Source of the DNA: Ariolimax columbianus
Taxonomy: Eukaryota > Mollusca > Gastropoda > Stylommatophora > Arionidae
Reading direction: 5' to 3'
NCBI GenBank assembly: GCA_036924085.1
Contig: JAVGWX010000004.1
Location: 80,182,941 to 80,246,940, forward strand
DNA: 64,000 nucleotides
Shown here in pieces: positions 1 to 9,659 of this stretch (the first letter of the stretch is position 1; every line of letters begins with the position of its first letter). The position numbers and the translations under genes are program-made. Below the pieces are notes generated by a model. That model searched no databases and was not told the DNA's origin. It saw only the letters and a program-made list of their open reading frames with translations.

Positions 1-794
1 AAATTTAACTTAAATTATCATCATTATACTGGTTTAGCTGACAATCAGTTTTTGTTTAGTTTTTCCAGTAACCGAAATAAGTTGGACGGGCATCATTGGG
101 CTTGGGAGTGACGTGTCTTGAGCATCTTCCTAACCTGGCAAGACCTAATCTCTCCCGGGTGATGCGTTTTAGTCCATTATAGTCCCGTGTGTACATTTCA
201 CAGTCACAACGATGACCAGGCGTGAATAATTGCAAGGAAAAAACACCACAAAATGAACGGACTAGCTAATCCAAATAAAAAAAAGCAACATATTTCTGAG
301 TGCTAGTCGTCGATTAGTGTGAATTCTAGTCAAATCCAATGCTCTGTAGATTCCATTATGGACTAAAACACGAGAGCAAAGTTAGACCTCCGGCCCGTTA
401 GGCACCATCTTAAATTAGGCCAATCTTTGTCGCCGAATACTTGATGCATACGTTATGATTGATGCTTGGATGCAGAAAATAAGTACGATTTGTGTGACTA
501 GAGATTAGTGACAGTGATAGAGGAAGAGAGAAAGAGAGAGATAGAGAGAGAAAAGTGTGAAACTGCACACTATAATTAGGTGCATTAATAGGCAATTTGC
601 GTGTGAGTACCGAATGACATTTTGAACGCCGAAATATATGACGTAGTCGGTATCTGTAACTTGTGATGGTTTGGGCATTCAAGATTAGAAATTACAGTTG
701 GTGGAAACTGGATTATAGGTCAGTATTTAGTAACAAATAGTTTAGTCAATATTGGAGTAAACAAGGGATTTCTCTAGAGAATCAGCCATTATAT
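1..794. other. Non-coding start of unit A
   Basis: No credible gene. Bases 1-60 (ttaactta followed by tatactggtttag) resemble the 3' ends of the CR1-like elements at 15188-15260 and 43401-43480. A short GA-rich tract lies at 520-556. Bases 340-420 resemble the SINE tail seen at 13680-13745, in inverted orientation. Confidence 0.5.
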
Positions 795-1035
795 GTACAT
801 ACCAGAGCTGCTGATACTCTTCTACACTTTCACGCGGTGATCCTGGATAACAATCTGCAGCAGGGCAGACTGGCTAAAGAGAAAAGATCGAAGAGAGAAA
901 GCTAACCCAGTACGCAAAAAATGCTTGCTGAAGTCGGATGTGTTGGACCAAAAGGTACAAATATCGCAATCAAGCTGTATACTACGAAACAACGAATTCC
1001 GCTGTCCGGATTACATTCTGCTACTTGCAAAGGAC
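795..1035 (+). repeat. Inverted copy of the CR1-associated block at 14735-14962
   Basis: The reverse complement of this stretch aligns along its length with 14735-14962 and with about 42900-43110, including shared runs such as ccaacacatccgacttca and ttatccaggatcaccgcg. It is read in the opposite orientation, so it is a rearranged relic of the same element. The equivalents are 23190-23290 plus 23865-23990 in B (split by a private block) and 47988-48228 in C. Confidence 0.75.
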
Positions 1036-1632
1036 TTGGTAGAGGGACTTTGAAAACGAACGAGGAAGAACTTATAACAAATCTATGGGTATGCGTAGAC
1101 TTCTGGTTTGGACTAGGTTGATGGCAGACATGTTGAACTTTTGGAGTTTTTTTTATATCTCTATCCATCGTTGCCTTGGTCGACCTCTTGTTCTTATCCA
1201 TTGAAAGCTTTATGTAGTATGACAGGGCCTTTAGGCAGGATTCCTGCTTTCCATTTGCCGGTCACAACTGTCGAGGTCTGCTACAATCCTTCGAAAAAGC
1301 ACCACTGACTGTCAAAGTTTCTCGATACGGACCACAGTAACGCACCGTTGCCATCGGTACGACACCACACATTTCGTCCCGCTACCTGGCCGGGGAGAGG
1401 CGGGCGAGCGTTTTCGGCAAGTACGCGCTATCGCTCCGTCTGTCGGGACTGAGATCGCTGTACGAAGACAAGGTGAACGAAACTTGTTCGCATCCCGATG
1501 AACATTTCATGAAGCATCTGGTTATACAGTGGGAGGAGGGTCTACAGACACATGGCAAGCCCTAGTCCAAAAGACAGGGTAAATCAACTAACAAGGAAGG
1601 ATCAGAGCACCATTTTCCGACTGAAAACTCAA
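1036..1632. other. No recognised gene
   Basis: A short GC-rich patch lies at 1380-1450. Bases 1470-1545 resemble 2035-2110 (both read like gatgaacat followed by ctggttatacag), a degenerate local duplication that is clearer in unit B. Nothing here looks coding. Confidence 0.4.
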
Positions 1633-1740
1633 CACATCCCATCAAACAAACACCTGAGCAGAATCCAACACATCCCATCAAACAAACACATGAGCAGAAT
1701 CCAACATATCCCATCAAACAAACACCTGAGCAGAATCCAA
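1633..1740 (+). repeat. 36-bp minisatellite, 3 units
   Basis: Three tandem 36-base units starting cacatcccatcaaacaaac. The 12-codon period keeps a reading frame open on both strands: 1552-1809 on plus, with a repeat HIPSNKHLSRIQ, and 1562-1774 on minus. The open frames are explained by the repeat length, so I do not call a gene. Unit B has four units and unit C three. Confidence 0.9.
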
Positions 1741-2224
1741 CCACAACATACTCTTGAGTGGCAGATGTGTACACACCTATATGAAACCGTTGATTATCAT
1801 CTCTTTTAGTGCTCAGAGATAAATGATTTTAAGAAAATGCTTCTTCCTCCGTGACCAGATACATGAACATTTTGTATGGCACTAGATAACATCTGATAAA
1901 CAAGTGCAGATACCATTACATGGAAATAGGCCGACGGGCGAGAGCCGGATGCTGTTGAATCCCTAACAACATTCCTTTGCGTGGAAATATTTTTTTTAAG
2001 AAGGTTGGTGGGTTGCGTGGTACTGTGGTTGATGTTTCGCAGGTGGACGGAACATGTTGATCGCAGGCCTGATGAACATCTCAGGAATTATCTGGTTGTA
2101 CAGCGAGCTCTGAGCAGACGCTCGTTATACGGACAGATGGATCGCAACAGAGACTTCTTGAAAGTGTTTAGGCTGCGGCAAAATATGCTGTAGCAGAATT
2201 GGTCTCTTTAGCCATATCTTCTTC
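1741..2224. other. No recognised gene
   Basis: Intergenic sequence conserved in B and C. Bases 1981-2110 contain the second member of the degenerate duplicated module noted at 1470-1545. An open frame at 1981-2193 shows no recognisable motif. Confidence 0.4.
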
Positions 2225-2720
2225 TTCTTCTTTTTATTATTATTATTATTAATATTATTACTATTCGTCGTTCATTCTCCGAAAAAGTCTCTGTATTTCG
2301 TACAATGGACACCGTTCTTTGTAAGACTGTTTTATCTCCAAACAACTTTTTGCCAGCTTCTGTGTCTTCAGGTCAGTATTGTTCTGTCTCTGAAGGATCT
2401 TTTCTACGGTCATGGTATGTCCTCTACATGGACATCTGTCATTTTTCCCAATCCTCATTTTGTTGTAAAAATGACCCGTGAGTCTTTTACTACCAGTTCT
2501 CAGTCTGGAGATGATGTCTTGCTCGTTAGTTAAATCACAGCAGTTTTCTTCTTTTCGGAAGTTGATGTGTTGAGCAGCACATTTTTCCGGAAGTTGATTT
2601 TAATTATGGTCTTGGTCTAATTTTTTGTTACGCTCAGGTTTGGTTGTGGGGAAGTTCTTCTACGCTTTGCTAGTTTTTCTGCAGCTTCAATATTATAGTG
2701 GGAAGGCATCCAAAGACTGA
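2225..2720 (-). pseudogene. I/Nimb-like LINE 3' end, degenerate
   Basis: Read on the minus strand, fragments resemble the C-terminal part of the I/Nimb-like LINE at 15432-18843: a remnant of the RNase H helix (NIEAAEKLAKR), then a region like the post-RNase H domain (IISRLRTGSKRL), then a CPC-containing zinc-knuckle-like piece (MRIGKNDRCPCRGH). Frames are broken. The 3' end at 2225-2265 carries a TAA-type tail followed by GAAGAA, consistent with I-group LINE tails. Copies lie at 25990-26510 and 49418-49913. Confidence 0.7.
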
Positions 2721-2862
2721 TCAACTTTCAGTGTTTTTGTGAGAGGTGTGTCAGAGAACACTGTTGCCAAATGAGAACACATCTCGCAGCATAAGTTAAA
2801 AGCTGTCGCCATCTTAGTTTGGTTTGGGCAACTATTATTATTGTTACTATTATTAGACGGGA

Positions 2863-3265
2863 AGCCAGTGGTCTCGAGGTAAGGTGTTTGACTCGGGTGC
2901 TGGAGGTCTTAGGTTCAAATCTCGGTGAAGACACCGGGATTCTTTTCACGTGAATCATCCGGTAAATATTTCACCTGATCTCCGAGAAGTGAGATCAGAC
3001 ACCCGTGTGGAGTGGCGCGAACGTTAAAAATACCTTAGCAGTTGGAAATCAAAGAGAGTAGGCCTGACTGCCGCTGATAGGGAAAATTCAAGTTTAAAAT
3101 CTACTCAAATTATTCTAGGGATTCACGCCCCACAGAGCATATGTCGCAAAAACGGTGACTGTGTGGTCATAACCACAAGTTTTTGTTATGTGCTTAGCGA
3201 AGCTCCTTAGATGGTGCCTGACAGGCTGCGCGTCTACCTTGCTCTAATTTATGCTTCCACCTCCA
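2863..3265 (+). repeat. tRNA-derived SINE, about 400 bp
   Basis: The head has an A-box-like stretch (agccagtggtctcgaggt) and a B-box (ggttcaaatct), typical of a tRNA-derived SINE with an RNA polymerase III promoter. The body (cacgtgaatcatccgg; agagtaggcctga) and tail (gatggtgcctgacaggctgc) recur in SINE copies at 13195-13560 (minus) and 41465-41830 (minus). It is preceded by a TTA/ATT-rich run that may be the tail of the adjoining LINE. Copies: 26632-27040 and 50056-50458. Confidence 0.75.
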
Positions 3266-4158
3266 CCAGTCTCAAAAATAGGCGATCGTATATTCCAGGT
3301 GCTAACAGATGCGGGGATTGACCTGGCAAGTAACCAGTGGATTTTCACCTGCCAAAACATGAAACAAAGTAGGTCGCACCTCCCCAAGACGTCGAACGAC
3401 ATAAGTGGACTGAAGATAGTAGACAGATAGACTTTTATTAGACTAAAACAAAACTTTTATCAAAGTCTAGCATGAGAAACAAATGACATGTATGAATGGA
3501 AAAGACATACACGAATAATCATAGGTCTATAATTGTAGAAAAATATCACTGTCAGATCTGGTAAGCATTACTTATCGTAGATAGATTGTAAAAGCGGAGT
3601 GCGCCAGGAATGAATACTGTCCCTTTGTCAGTTTGACATTTAAACAGAACATATTTGTCCACAAATAGGAAACATGTCCTGACTCATCATGAGTGTAGCA
3701 TAAATAAATAATGTTGGAGATTCGGTGGACAGTTTTGCAGCGTGGATAGATCGTTGTTTTTCTTTTAAAAATTGATATGACCTATTCTTCCGATCAACAC
3801 AGCTGTAAGTCGGTACCTGACGAAGTCAGGTGAAAATTAGGAAGCCGCCTTGACAGCTACAGAGTTAGGCTGTGTTGTCGGTAGTTTCTTGGCAAGTGTA
3901 CAGTACGGTAGGCTGCTTTTACTTTCCGTGCGTGGAGGAGTATTCGCCCGAGAAAAAAACATGTGTCTGCCAAACTGGACACTCGTGGAAATCGGACCTG
4001 AAACGTTGGTATTGTGAAAACCGAGGGAGTTTCACGCCTGGGCAACGTAGCCTCCATTAAATGTATTTGTATATATATATAAAAATGTGTTTGTGTGTGT
4101 TTGTGCGTGAGGGCGGGCTTGCGTACCGGCGTGTGTACGTGAGTGTGCGTGTTTGAAT

Positions 4159-4161
<3 letters not shown>
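3266..4161. other. No recognised gene
   Basis: AT-rich sequence without a recognisable protein or RNA. Conserved in B to about 3876/27657, where B homology stops abruptly, and throughout C. A TG-rich microsatellite-like stretch precedes the TA tract. Confidence 0.5.

Positions 4162-4211
<50 letters not shown>
4162..4211. repeat. TA microsatellite
   Basis: About 25 uninterrupted TA dinucleotides, followed by TG repeats. Unit C has an apparently identical tract at 51355-51404. Identical length in two units is notable for such an unstable repeat. Confidence 0.95.
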
Positions 4212-4214
<3 letters not shown>

Positions 4215-4780
4215 ATATGTGTGTGTGACTGACGAGATGTGTATCGATGTGATCCAAGTAGTAGTGAGCGCCACGCAGATGAAGCCATGCATGTCACAAC
4301 CGCCTGGAGGACCACGGTCTACCTTCAACAGCATGCTCGAGATGTGAGAAAGGCTACTATAATCCGCCACTTACCGTTTTTTCAGGGAGCACAAAAGAGT
4401 AAACTTACTCATTGTGGGCATTCAACAACATAGATGTATCTATGTATAAGTGCATTTATGTATTTGTATATGTGTATGTATATAATATATACATACACAT
4501 ACATGTGTGCATGTGTGTGTATGTATGTGTGTATGTATGTATTCATTGCCTCTTTCTGTCTTGTCAGACGATAGTAATTGTGCTTTGAAAAAAAGATATG
4601 CAGCTACAGCCCGTGACGATAACGAATGTAACTCGTAAGACCAATTCAAGCAAAGAAGCGTCTTCCACAGTGTGTGCAAGGAAAGTCAGGACCGCTTGTG
4701 ACATCTCATGGTGTGGCGTGTCTTCTTAAACTCTGAGTCTTTAGCCTATCAGTAATCAGTTTCTCCTTTTTCTGTATTCT
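4212..4780. other. No gene; second TG/TA-rich tract
   Basis: Holds a TATG/TG-rich microsatellite at about 4440-4545, including a small inverted repeat (tgtgtatgtatata and its complement, 1-base spacer). No coding signal recognised. Copied at 51405-51973. Confidence 0.5.
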
Positions 4781-5415
4781 ATGCTTAATCCTGCTCCTCT
4801 AAGTAACACGATCCATGGCGTCTTTTTCCCAAGATTCAAAATTGATGCCCGCATCATTCATATTCCGTACAGAAGTAATGGCCGACCCCGAGACCTTTTC
4901 CCCAACTGTAATTCCCACATAGAGAAGATATTTTGGTATCCTGCCATAATACATCCTCCGGGTGTGTCCCAACCATCTGAGTCTTCCAAGACCAAGCATG
5001 GCAAATATTGTGACAGTGCCTGTTCTCTCCAACAACTCTGCGTTGGTGATCTTGTCTTGCAACCAAACCCCCAGGATTCTTCTCAGGCTCCTCGTGTGAT
5101 AGCTATTTAGCTGCCTCTTCTGGTGCATGCAAGTAGCCCATGTCTCACTGCCATAAAGAACGGTGCTGAAGACATATCCCAGTAAACAAGTGTTTTTTTG
5201 TTTTAACAGTGAGCTTCTTGTTTTCACAAACCCTTTTTATTTATCTGCTCATTGTTATTGCTGCCTTGCCTATCATGATATTAATATTTTCGTCTAGACC
5301 TAGTTTATTATTGACTGAGAATCCCAAGTACGTAAAGTTATTTACTACATCGATGGAGATTACTGGTGGTTTGTTTGCACCCTGGACCATAACTTGTGTT
5401 TTCGGTTGCTGATTG
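4781..5415 (-). pseudogene. LINE reverse-transcriptase C-terminal relic
   Basis: The minus strand encodes a typical C-terminal segment of a non-LTR retrotransposon protein: FTYLGF-like beginnings near 5340, a GKAA motif near 5265, then from 5227 to 4799 STVLYGSETW, SLRRILGVW, LRWLGHTRRM and RIPKYLLY in the expected order. These are post-RT thumb and linker motifs. The upstream catalytic RT domain is missing and at least one frame break separates the two parts. The exact clade is uncertain (RTE- or L2-like). Unit C carries it at 51974-52608. Confidence 0.8.
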
Positions 5416-5829
5416 TTTACCTGAACTCACAGCAGGCATCGGAAAGTGGCGATAGTAAGCTTTGCAGTCCCTCCACTACGTATGTATCTTGGATAATAAA
5501 CGGTGAAATACCGAACTACGGCAAGCGCTTCTACTAATTTATGGGGAAATATAATAACGGAAAATGTATGATGCGACATGGAAATCAAAAAGAGAATTGA
5601 GGTAACGGAATATGTTTTCACCAACATGACCCATATAATGAGATTCAAGCAAGTCATTCACAAATTAACGTTCAGAGTGATCTGGTGGTTGTAGATCACT
5701 GTTGTACTGCAGGCATAGAGACTTGGACAAGGAACACTGTAATGGAGAAATGGTTTTCAACTTTTGATAGAAAAACAAGGGCCCATTTCCCTGAAAGAAA
5801 TCTTATTCTTATTCTTCCTGCGCTATCAG
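5416..5829. other. No recognised gene
   Basis: Nothing identifiable. The A/C near-identity ends within this stretch, at about 5740. Confidence 0.4.
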
Positions 5830-6376
5830 GCGTAGACTTGAATTTGTTCAAAGAAAGCTGCGGTCATCCTGAGACTAATGAAACTGCCACAAAGCTTGTC
5901 TAGTGTTGGTATTGGTGATGGCCACATGTTCTTTGGCTGGTCCTTGTATGTTGTGGAATTTTGCAGCAGATGTTTAGGGGTCATTTCCCCGTACCACATG
6001 TGCATTCGCCAGTAGCACCTAGCTTCAGTTTATTGGACAGATGACATCTCTGTCTGTTGTGGCCTGTACGGAGTCTGAAGACCAGCACCTGCTCATTTTT
6101 ATCAACGGGTAATAAGCATCATTTTGTGTGTAGCCAATATGCTTTGTTTCCCGGGTTTCCATGTATCTGGCCCTAATAAACCGGTTGGACTCTTCTTTCT
6201 TATTTGTCCATATATCTGGCACTAATAAACCGGTTGGACTATTCTTTCTTATTTGTCCATGTATCTGCTCCTAATAAACCTTTTGGACCATTTGGTGGTC
6301 ACACTAGAATCTGGTTGTGGTAACCTTCCAGTTTCTTTCTCCAATCTGTCTGCCTTCTCTTTGCCTGAAATGTCCA
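5830..6376 (-). pseudogene. I/Nimb-like LINE 3' relic
   Basis: On the minus strand this reads as the end of the RNase H domain and the C-terminal region of an I/Nimb-like LINE: FIRARYMETRE, HIGYTQNDAYYPL and degraded zinc-knuckle and terminal sequences match the order in the LINE at 15432-18843 (ARYITKWETEHTGYTKNDAYY). Inside it the segment encoding RFIRARYM is repeated in tandem (49-bp units), which breaks the frame. The match to C continues further (to 53890), whereas in A and B it is cut at 6376/27907. Confidence 0.8.
6155..6300 (-). repeat. 49-bp tandem repeat, 3 units
   Basis: The string atgtatctg or a one-base variant starts at 6161, 6210 and 6259, a period of exactly 49. Each unit is a copy of the same short LINE coding segment. 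Unit B retains about two units and unit C about nine. Confidence 0.88.
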
Positions 6377-8306
6377 TAAGATGTATGAATCGTACATCAT
6401 GGCACACATGTCTTCATGAAGGTGCAGCGTCACATGGGGCATCCATAACATCATCAGCTGAAAAACGTAGACGGACTGAAAATAACGCGAGATTAAGCCT
6501 TCACATGATGCGCACTTTTCTAGCCTACACTGCCCGAGGTGTTTTAAGACCGACGTCGAGCCTTACAGTCACCGTCGAAATCATCGACTGACTGACCATT
6601 CTCCAAATGGATGAACACAGACAGTGGTCATCGCCACACGTGATGGACGAAAATAATCAGTATCGTATATGAGTAAGGGCAGGCTGTACTGGTGAAAACA
6701 GAAATAGATCATTGCAATATTGTTATTCTAGGGCTGGCAGAGACAGGTATGAGCGCACCGTACAACCGCTTCTTGTGGATGCGCTCATCTGGCATGTGAA
6801 CAACGTGTACCAGCCCACAATAGCTGAGTTATTTTCAGAAGTGTATGGATGCTCAACATGTTAGTTTCAACAAGGATTTCAGAGCTAGACACTTTCTACT
6901 GCCACATGATCTGGAGCAGCCTACATAGACAGCTCAAGTGAAAACGATTGATCGGTCTGACATTTCTGCTTTACACTGTCCATGTTTCACAGGCATGCAA
7001 CATTGTGAACAACACCACAAACACGATAAACCTATACCGTGGTGACGACACTAATGCCTTATCGGCTCCAGACGATTGCTTGGAGCCTCCTAAACACAGA
7101 GCTCGTCTTAGCAAACCTATTATTGACCACATGGTAGATACTGGCCTTTCTAGTGAGAGTACTGCCTAGGTAGGTGAGGCTAGCTACCGTCTGTGGACGC
7201 TGGTCCTAAACAGTAATGTTAGGCTCCTCAGAGGCAGGCTGGAAGAGAATTCCGTTTTCCTAGTGTTAATCGGCGGAACAAAGTTACTGCACACCACCGA
7301 AAACCCTGTTATTGTGGACTGAAAATCTTTTTATGAGCATGTGATGAGGGCACAATCGTTCATGAACAGGAGATCCAAGATCGTGGCTTCTCTCGCCTTG
7401 GTGTAAGATTTCACCCATATACGCGTATCTAAGCATAAACAGTCTTGTAAGGCGTGTCCGTTCTCTACGCTGCTTGTCAGAACGCACACGCCAGTGACAG
7501 ACATAATCTTAATTTGTGTTCTTAATTCTTAGTCGACCTGTACTTATACAGAGGCAGATGCTCTAATACAGGTCCAAGATCTGGTATGAGCTGGATGTAG
7601 CTAGGAGAAAGGTTTCCTGCATAACGGTCTAGGTTCGAGCAGTTTAATACTCCTAATACTCCGCTGGTTTGGAACAAATGCTTACGGAGGGTGGTTAACC
7701 GATGTGCCGAGTCCATGTGAATAGACTCAAACACTAGAGGAAAGTAAACTGTTTTCGCCATCTATACTGCTCCAAACAAGCCACCTACCCATGATCGGTG
7801 TTATGACATGACACATAGTTAGTCGCTTCTTACAACATGCTCTGTAGCAGAGTCCAGGTTTTCACTGGGGTTTTTCTATCTAGAATGTTACCCCATGTAT
7901 CCACATCATTCATGACCACACAGGAATTAACATAGTACGCAGCAGGTGGCATGTTTAGTATATCATACTAATACAACAACTATTAAAGTGAGTGCAATGA
8001 GATTACAAAGAACACAAGAACTATTTTTATCTAAATAGATACGCGGAGTTTAAAATCATCAGCTATTTAATGTTGCTCCAGACTACCGCAGACTCCCCTC
8101 CTATTATCTGGTGTCACGAAGACCCCGGCTGACCACTCGGGACCTTGTTCTAATTTGTGTTAAGGGGCTTTTTAATGGTACAGCCTGCTCTCAAACGAAA
8201 TTGGGTCACCAAAATATACGCTTCGCACATTTTATTTGCATATATTTCAGATTTATTTTTTAGTCATTTGTTAATAAATGTGTTTTTATTCTCACTAAAT
8301 GTGTGA
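6377..8306. other. Upstream region of the membrane-protein gene
   Basis: Nearly identical to 27908-29837 in unit B. No transposon protein recognised. A short plus-strand frame at 6948-7169 begins with a signal-peptide-like stretch (MIGLTFLLYTVHVSQA) and is conserved in B, but conservation here only reflects recent duplication. Earlier exons of the gene at 8307 could lie here; I cannot assign any. The last 150 bases are AT-rich and pyrimidine-rich, like an intron end. Confidence 0.4.
7845..8110. repeat. Dispersed repeat, about 270-290 bp
   Basis: From gtccaggttttcactgggg to actcccctcc..ttatctg this matches 40095-40385 at moderate identity, through shared anchors such as gtatccacatcatt, acaacaactattaaa and atctaaatagata. 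The near-identical partner in the second gene copy is 29376-29641. No coding content and no clear terminal structure seen. Confidence 0.65.
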
Positions 8307-9653
8307 ATGTTTATTGCAATTATTGATATCTTTTTCTGCATTATTCTTGTCTTTGCTCACATTTTATTGTTGTTAACAGATCTGGAAGATATTAATGAGG
8401 AAATGAAACAACAGAAGGTTCATATATGCGCTGTACAGGCATCCTGCCAAAGTCGATTTTGCTTTTTACAAAATATACTTGTAAACCTTTTATACTGGAG
8501 AGCTATAACAACTGAGAACGCCAATACTATATATCTCAATTCCTGTGATAAATGCAGGTATAGATATATTTATAATATTACAAACACATTCAGTTACTCG
8601 GTGACCATTTCTTCTAACCCAGACAGAGCCTGTCACTGGGAATGTGAAATTCGTATACAATCTGTCAGAGATAACAGCCGGCTATGTCTTGCGCAGGAAG
8701 GAATACAAAGCCAGATTAATGACAGCAATGTATTTTTGTTCGTTTATGACGGCGTAGAGCAAGAAAGAATAATGTTTCAACTGAATTATGCTCAACGTAA
8801 TACATATGGCAATGAAATTTGCACGAAGAATAATTCAATAGATTTCCATCTGATCAACAAGGCAGCAAGCAAAAATACTAGTATAGATCAACTTCGTATT
8901 AATTTACGGGTGTTAGATATTGAAAACCCTGAGCGCAGGATCTACCTAGGTGGGCTCTCCTGTGGTACAGTTTATCAGCTATTAAACAGCAATATTAGCA
9001 TTTATAACCAACCAGAACACAATGAGACGGAAACGTTTGGGAACAGTTTACCTAGTCTATGCGTTATTAAATTAGAAATGATAGAAGATAATATAAGCTC
9101 CGACAAAAGGATATGTTTTATTTATCTCCCTCCAGAACACGTGAACTGCCAAAGTGTTTGGACATTTTCCGTATTCACGACTTGGAATTATACAGATGCA
9201 GACAAAATGACATACACTACACACTGTGAAGATGAACATGCTTTAAAAAGACATGTTTATTGCGCCGACATAGGTGTTCGTAAAATAACAGCGGTTATCA
9301 AAAGAGACATCAACGCCCTAAAGTCGATGAATTATACGAACATATTTCACTATATTGTCCTTGATTACAACAGATCTGAAGATAGTTTAAGGAACTTATT
9401 ATTTATTAATAAAAAATCAGGTAGGCATGCTGAATTTGAAAAGAACTTAAATAAGGTCTGGACTATAACAATTAGCATATTTGTTGTAATTATATTGGTT
9501 TTATTTTTAACTTGTATTGCTTTTGTAAAAAAGATCAAAGACGATTCAGATGAGAGCAATGAAACCGCCAATTCAAGTTCGTCTATCGAACACAAGGATA
9601 GTCAGGACAGTACAGAAAAGTATAATACAGGGTCAACGGTGTCCCATGAGTAA
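8307..9653 (+). CDS. Single-pass membrane glycoprotein, copy 1 (likely terminal exon)
   Basis: A 448-codon open frame unlike the surrounding transposons. Residues 80-203 are cysteine-rich with a VYDG motif (146-149) followed by C172, loosely like a CUB domain; this is a weak match. Ten N-glycosylation sequons lie between residues 90 and 355, then one hydrophobic helix (384-407), a KK basic stop and a 41-residue acidic, serine-rich tail. This predicts a type I surface protein; ligand and function are unknown. The first 24 residues look like a hydrophobic leader, but the DNA there is pyrimidine-rich and ends gttgttaacag at 8379, a good splice acceptor. The true exon may therefore begin at 8380 (phase 1), with the signal peptide on an upstream exon. 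A 41-bp minisatellite follows directly. The paralog is at 29838. Confidence 0.7.
   Translation: MFIAIIDIFFCIILVFAHILLLLTDLEDINEEMKQQKVHICAVQASCQSRFCFLQNILVNLLYWRAITTENANTIYLNSCDKCRYRYIYNITNTFSYSVTISSNPDRACHWECEIRIQSVRDNSRLCLAQEGIQSQINDSNVFLFVYDGVEQERIMFQLNYAQRNTYGNEICTKNNSIDFHLINKAASKNTSIDQLRINLRVLDIENPERRIYLGGLSCGTVYQLLNSNISIYNQPEHNETETFGNSLPSLCVIKLEMIEDNISSDKRICFIYLPPEHVNCQSVWTFSVFTTWNYTDADKMTYTTHCEDEHALKRHVYCADIGVRKITAVIKRDINALKSMNYTNIFHYIVLDYNRSEDSLRNLLFINKKSGRHAEFEKNLNKVWTITISIFVVIILVLFLTCIAFVKKIKDDSDESNETANSSSSIEHKDSQDSTEKYNTGSTVSHE
8345..8379 (+). promoter_or_regulatory. Candidate 3' splice acceptor
   Basis: A pyrimidine-rich run (cttgtctttgctcac, then ttttattgttgtt) ends in aacag at 8379. 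Splicing here would start the exon at ATCTGGAAG in phase 1 and discard the apparent hydrophobic N-terminus. The same sequence occurs at 29876-29910. Confidence 0.45.
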
Positions 9654-9659
9654 TATACA

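Noticed and set aside
3857..4315. 152-codon minus-strand frame with an IYIYIY run
   Set aside because: It crosses a TA microsatellite, and the flanking residues show no protein features.
6948..7169. Small secreted protein (signal-peptide-like start)
   Set aside because: Conserved in 28479-28700 only through recent duplication. There is no independent coding evidence, and a splice-acceptor-like sequence lies within the supposed leader.
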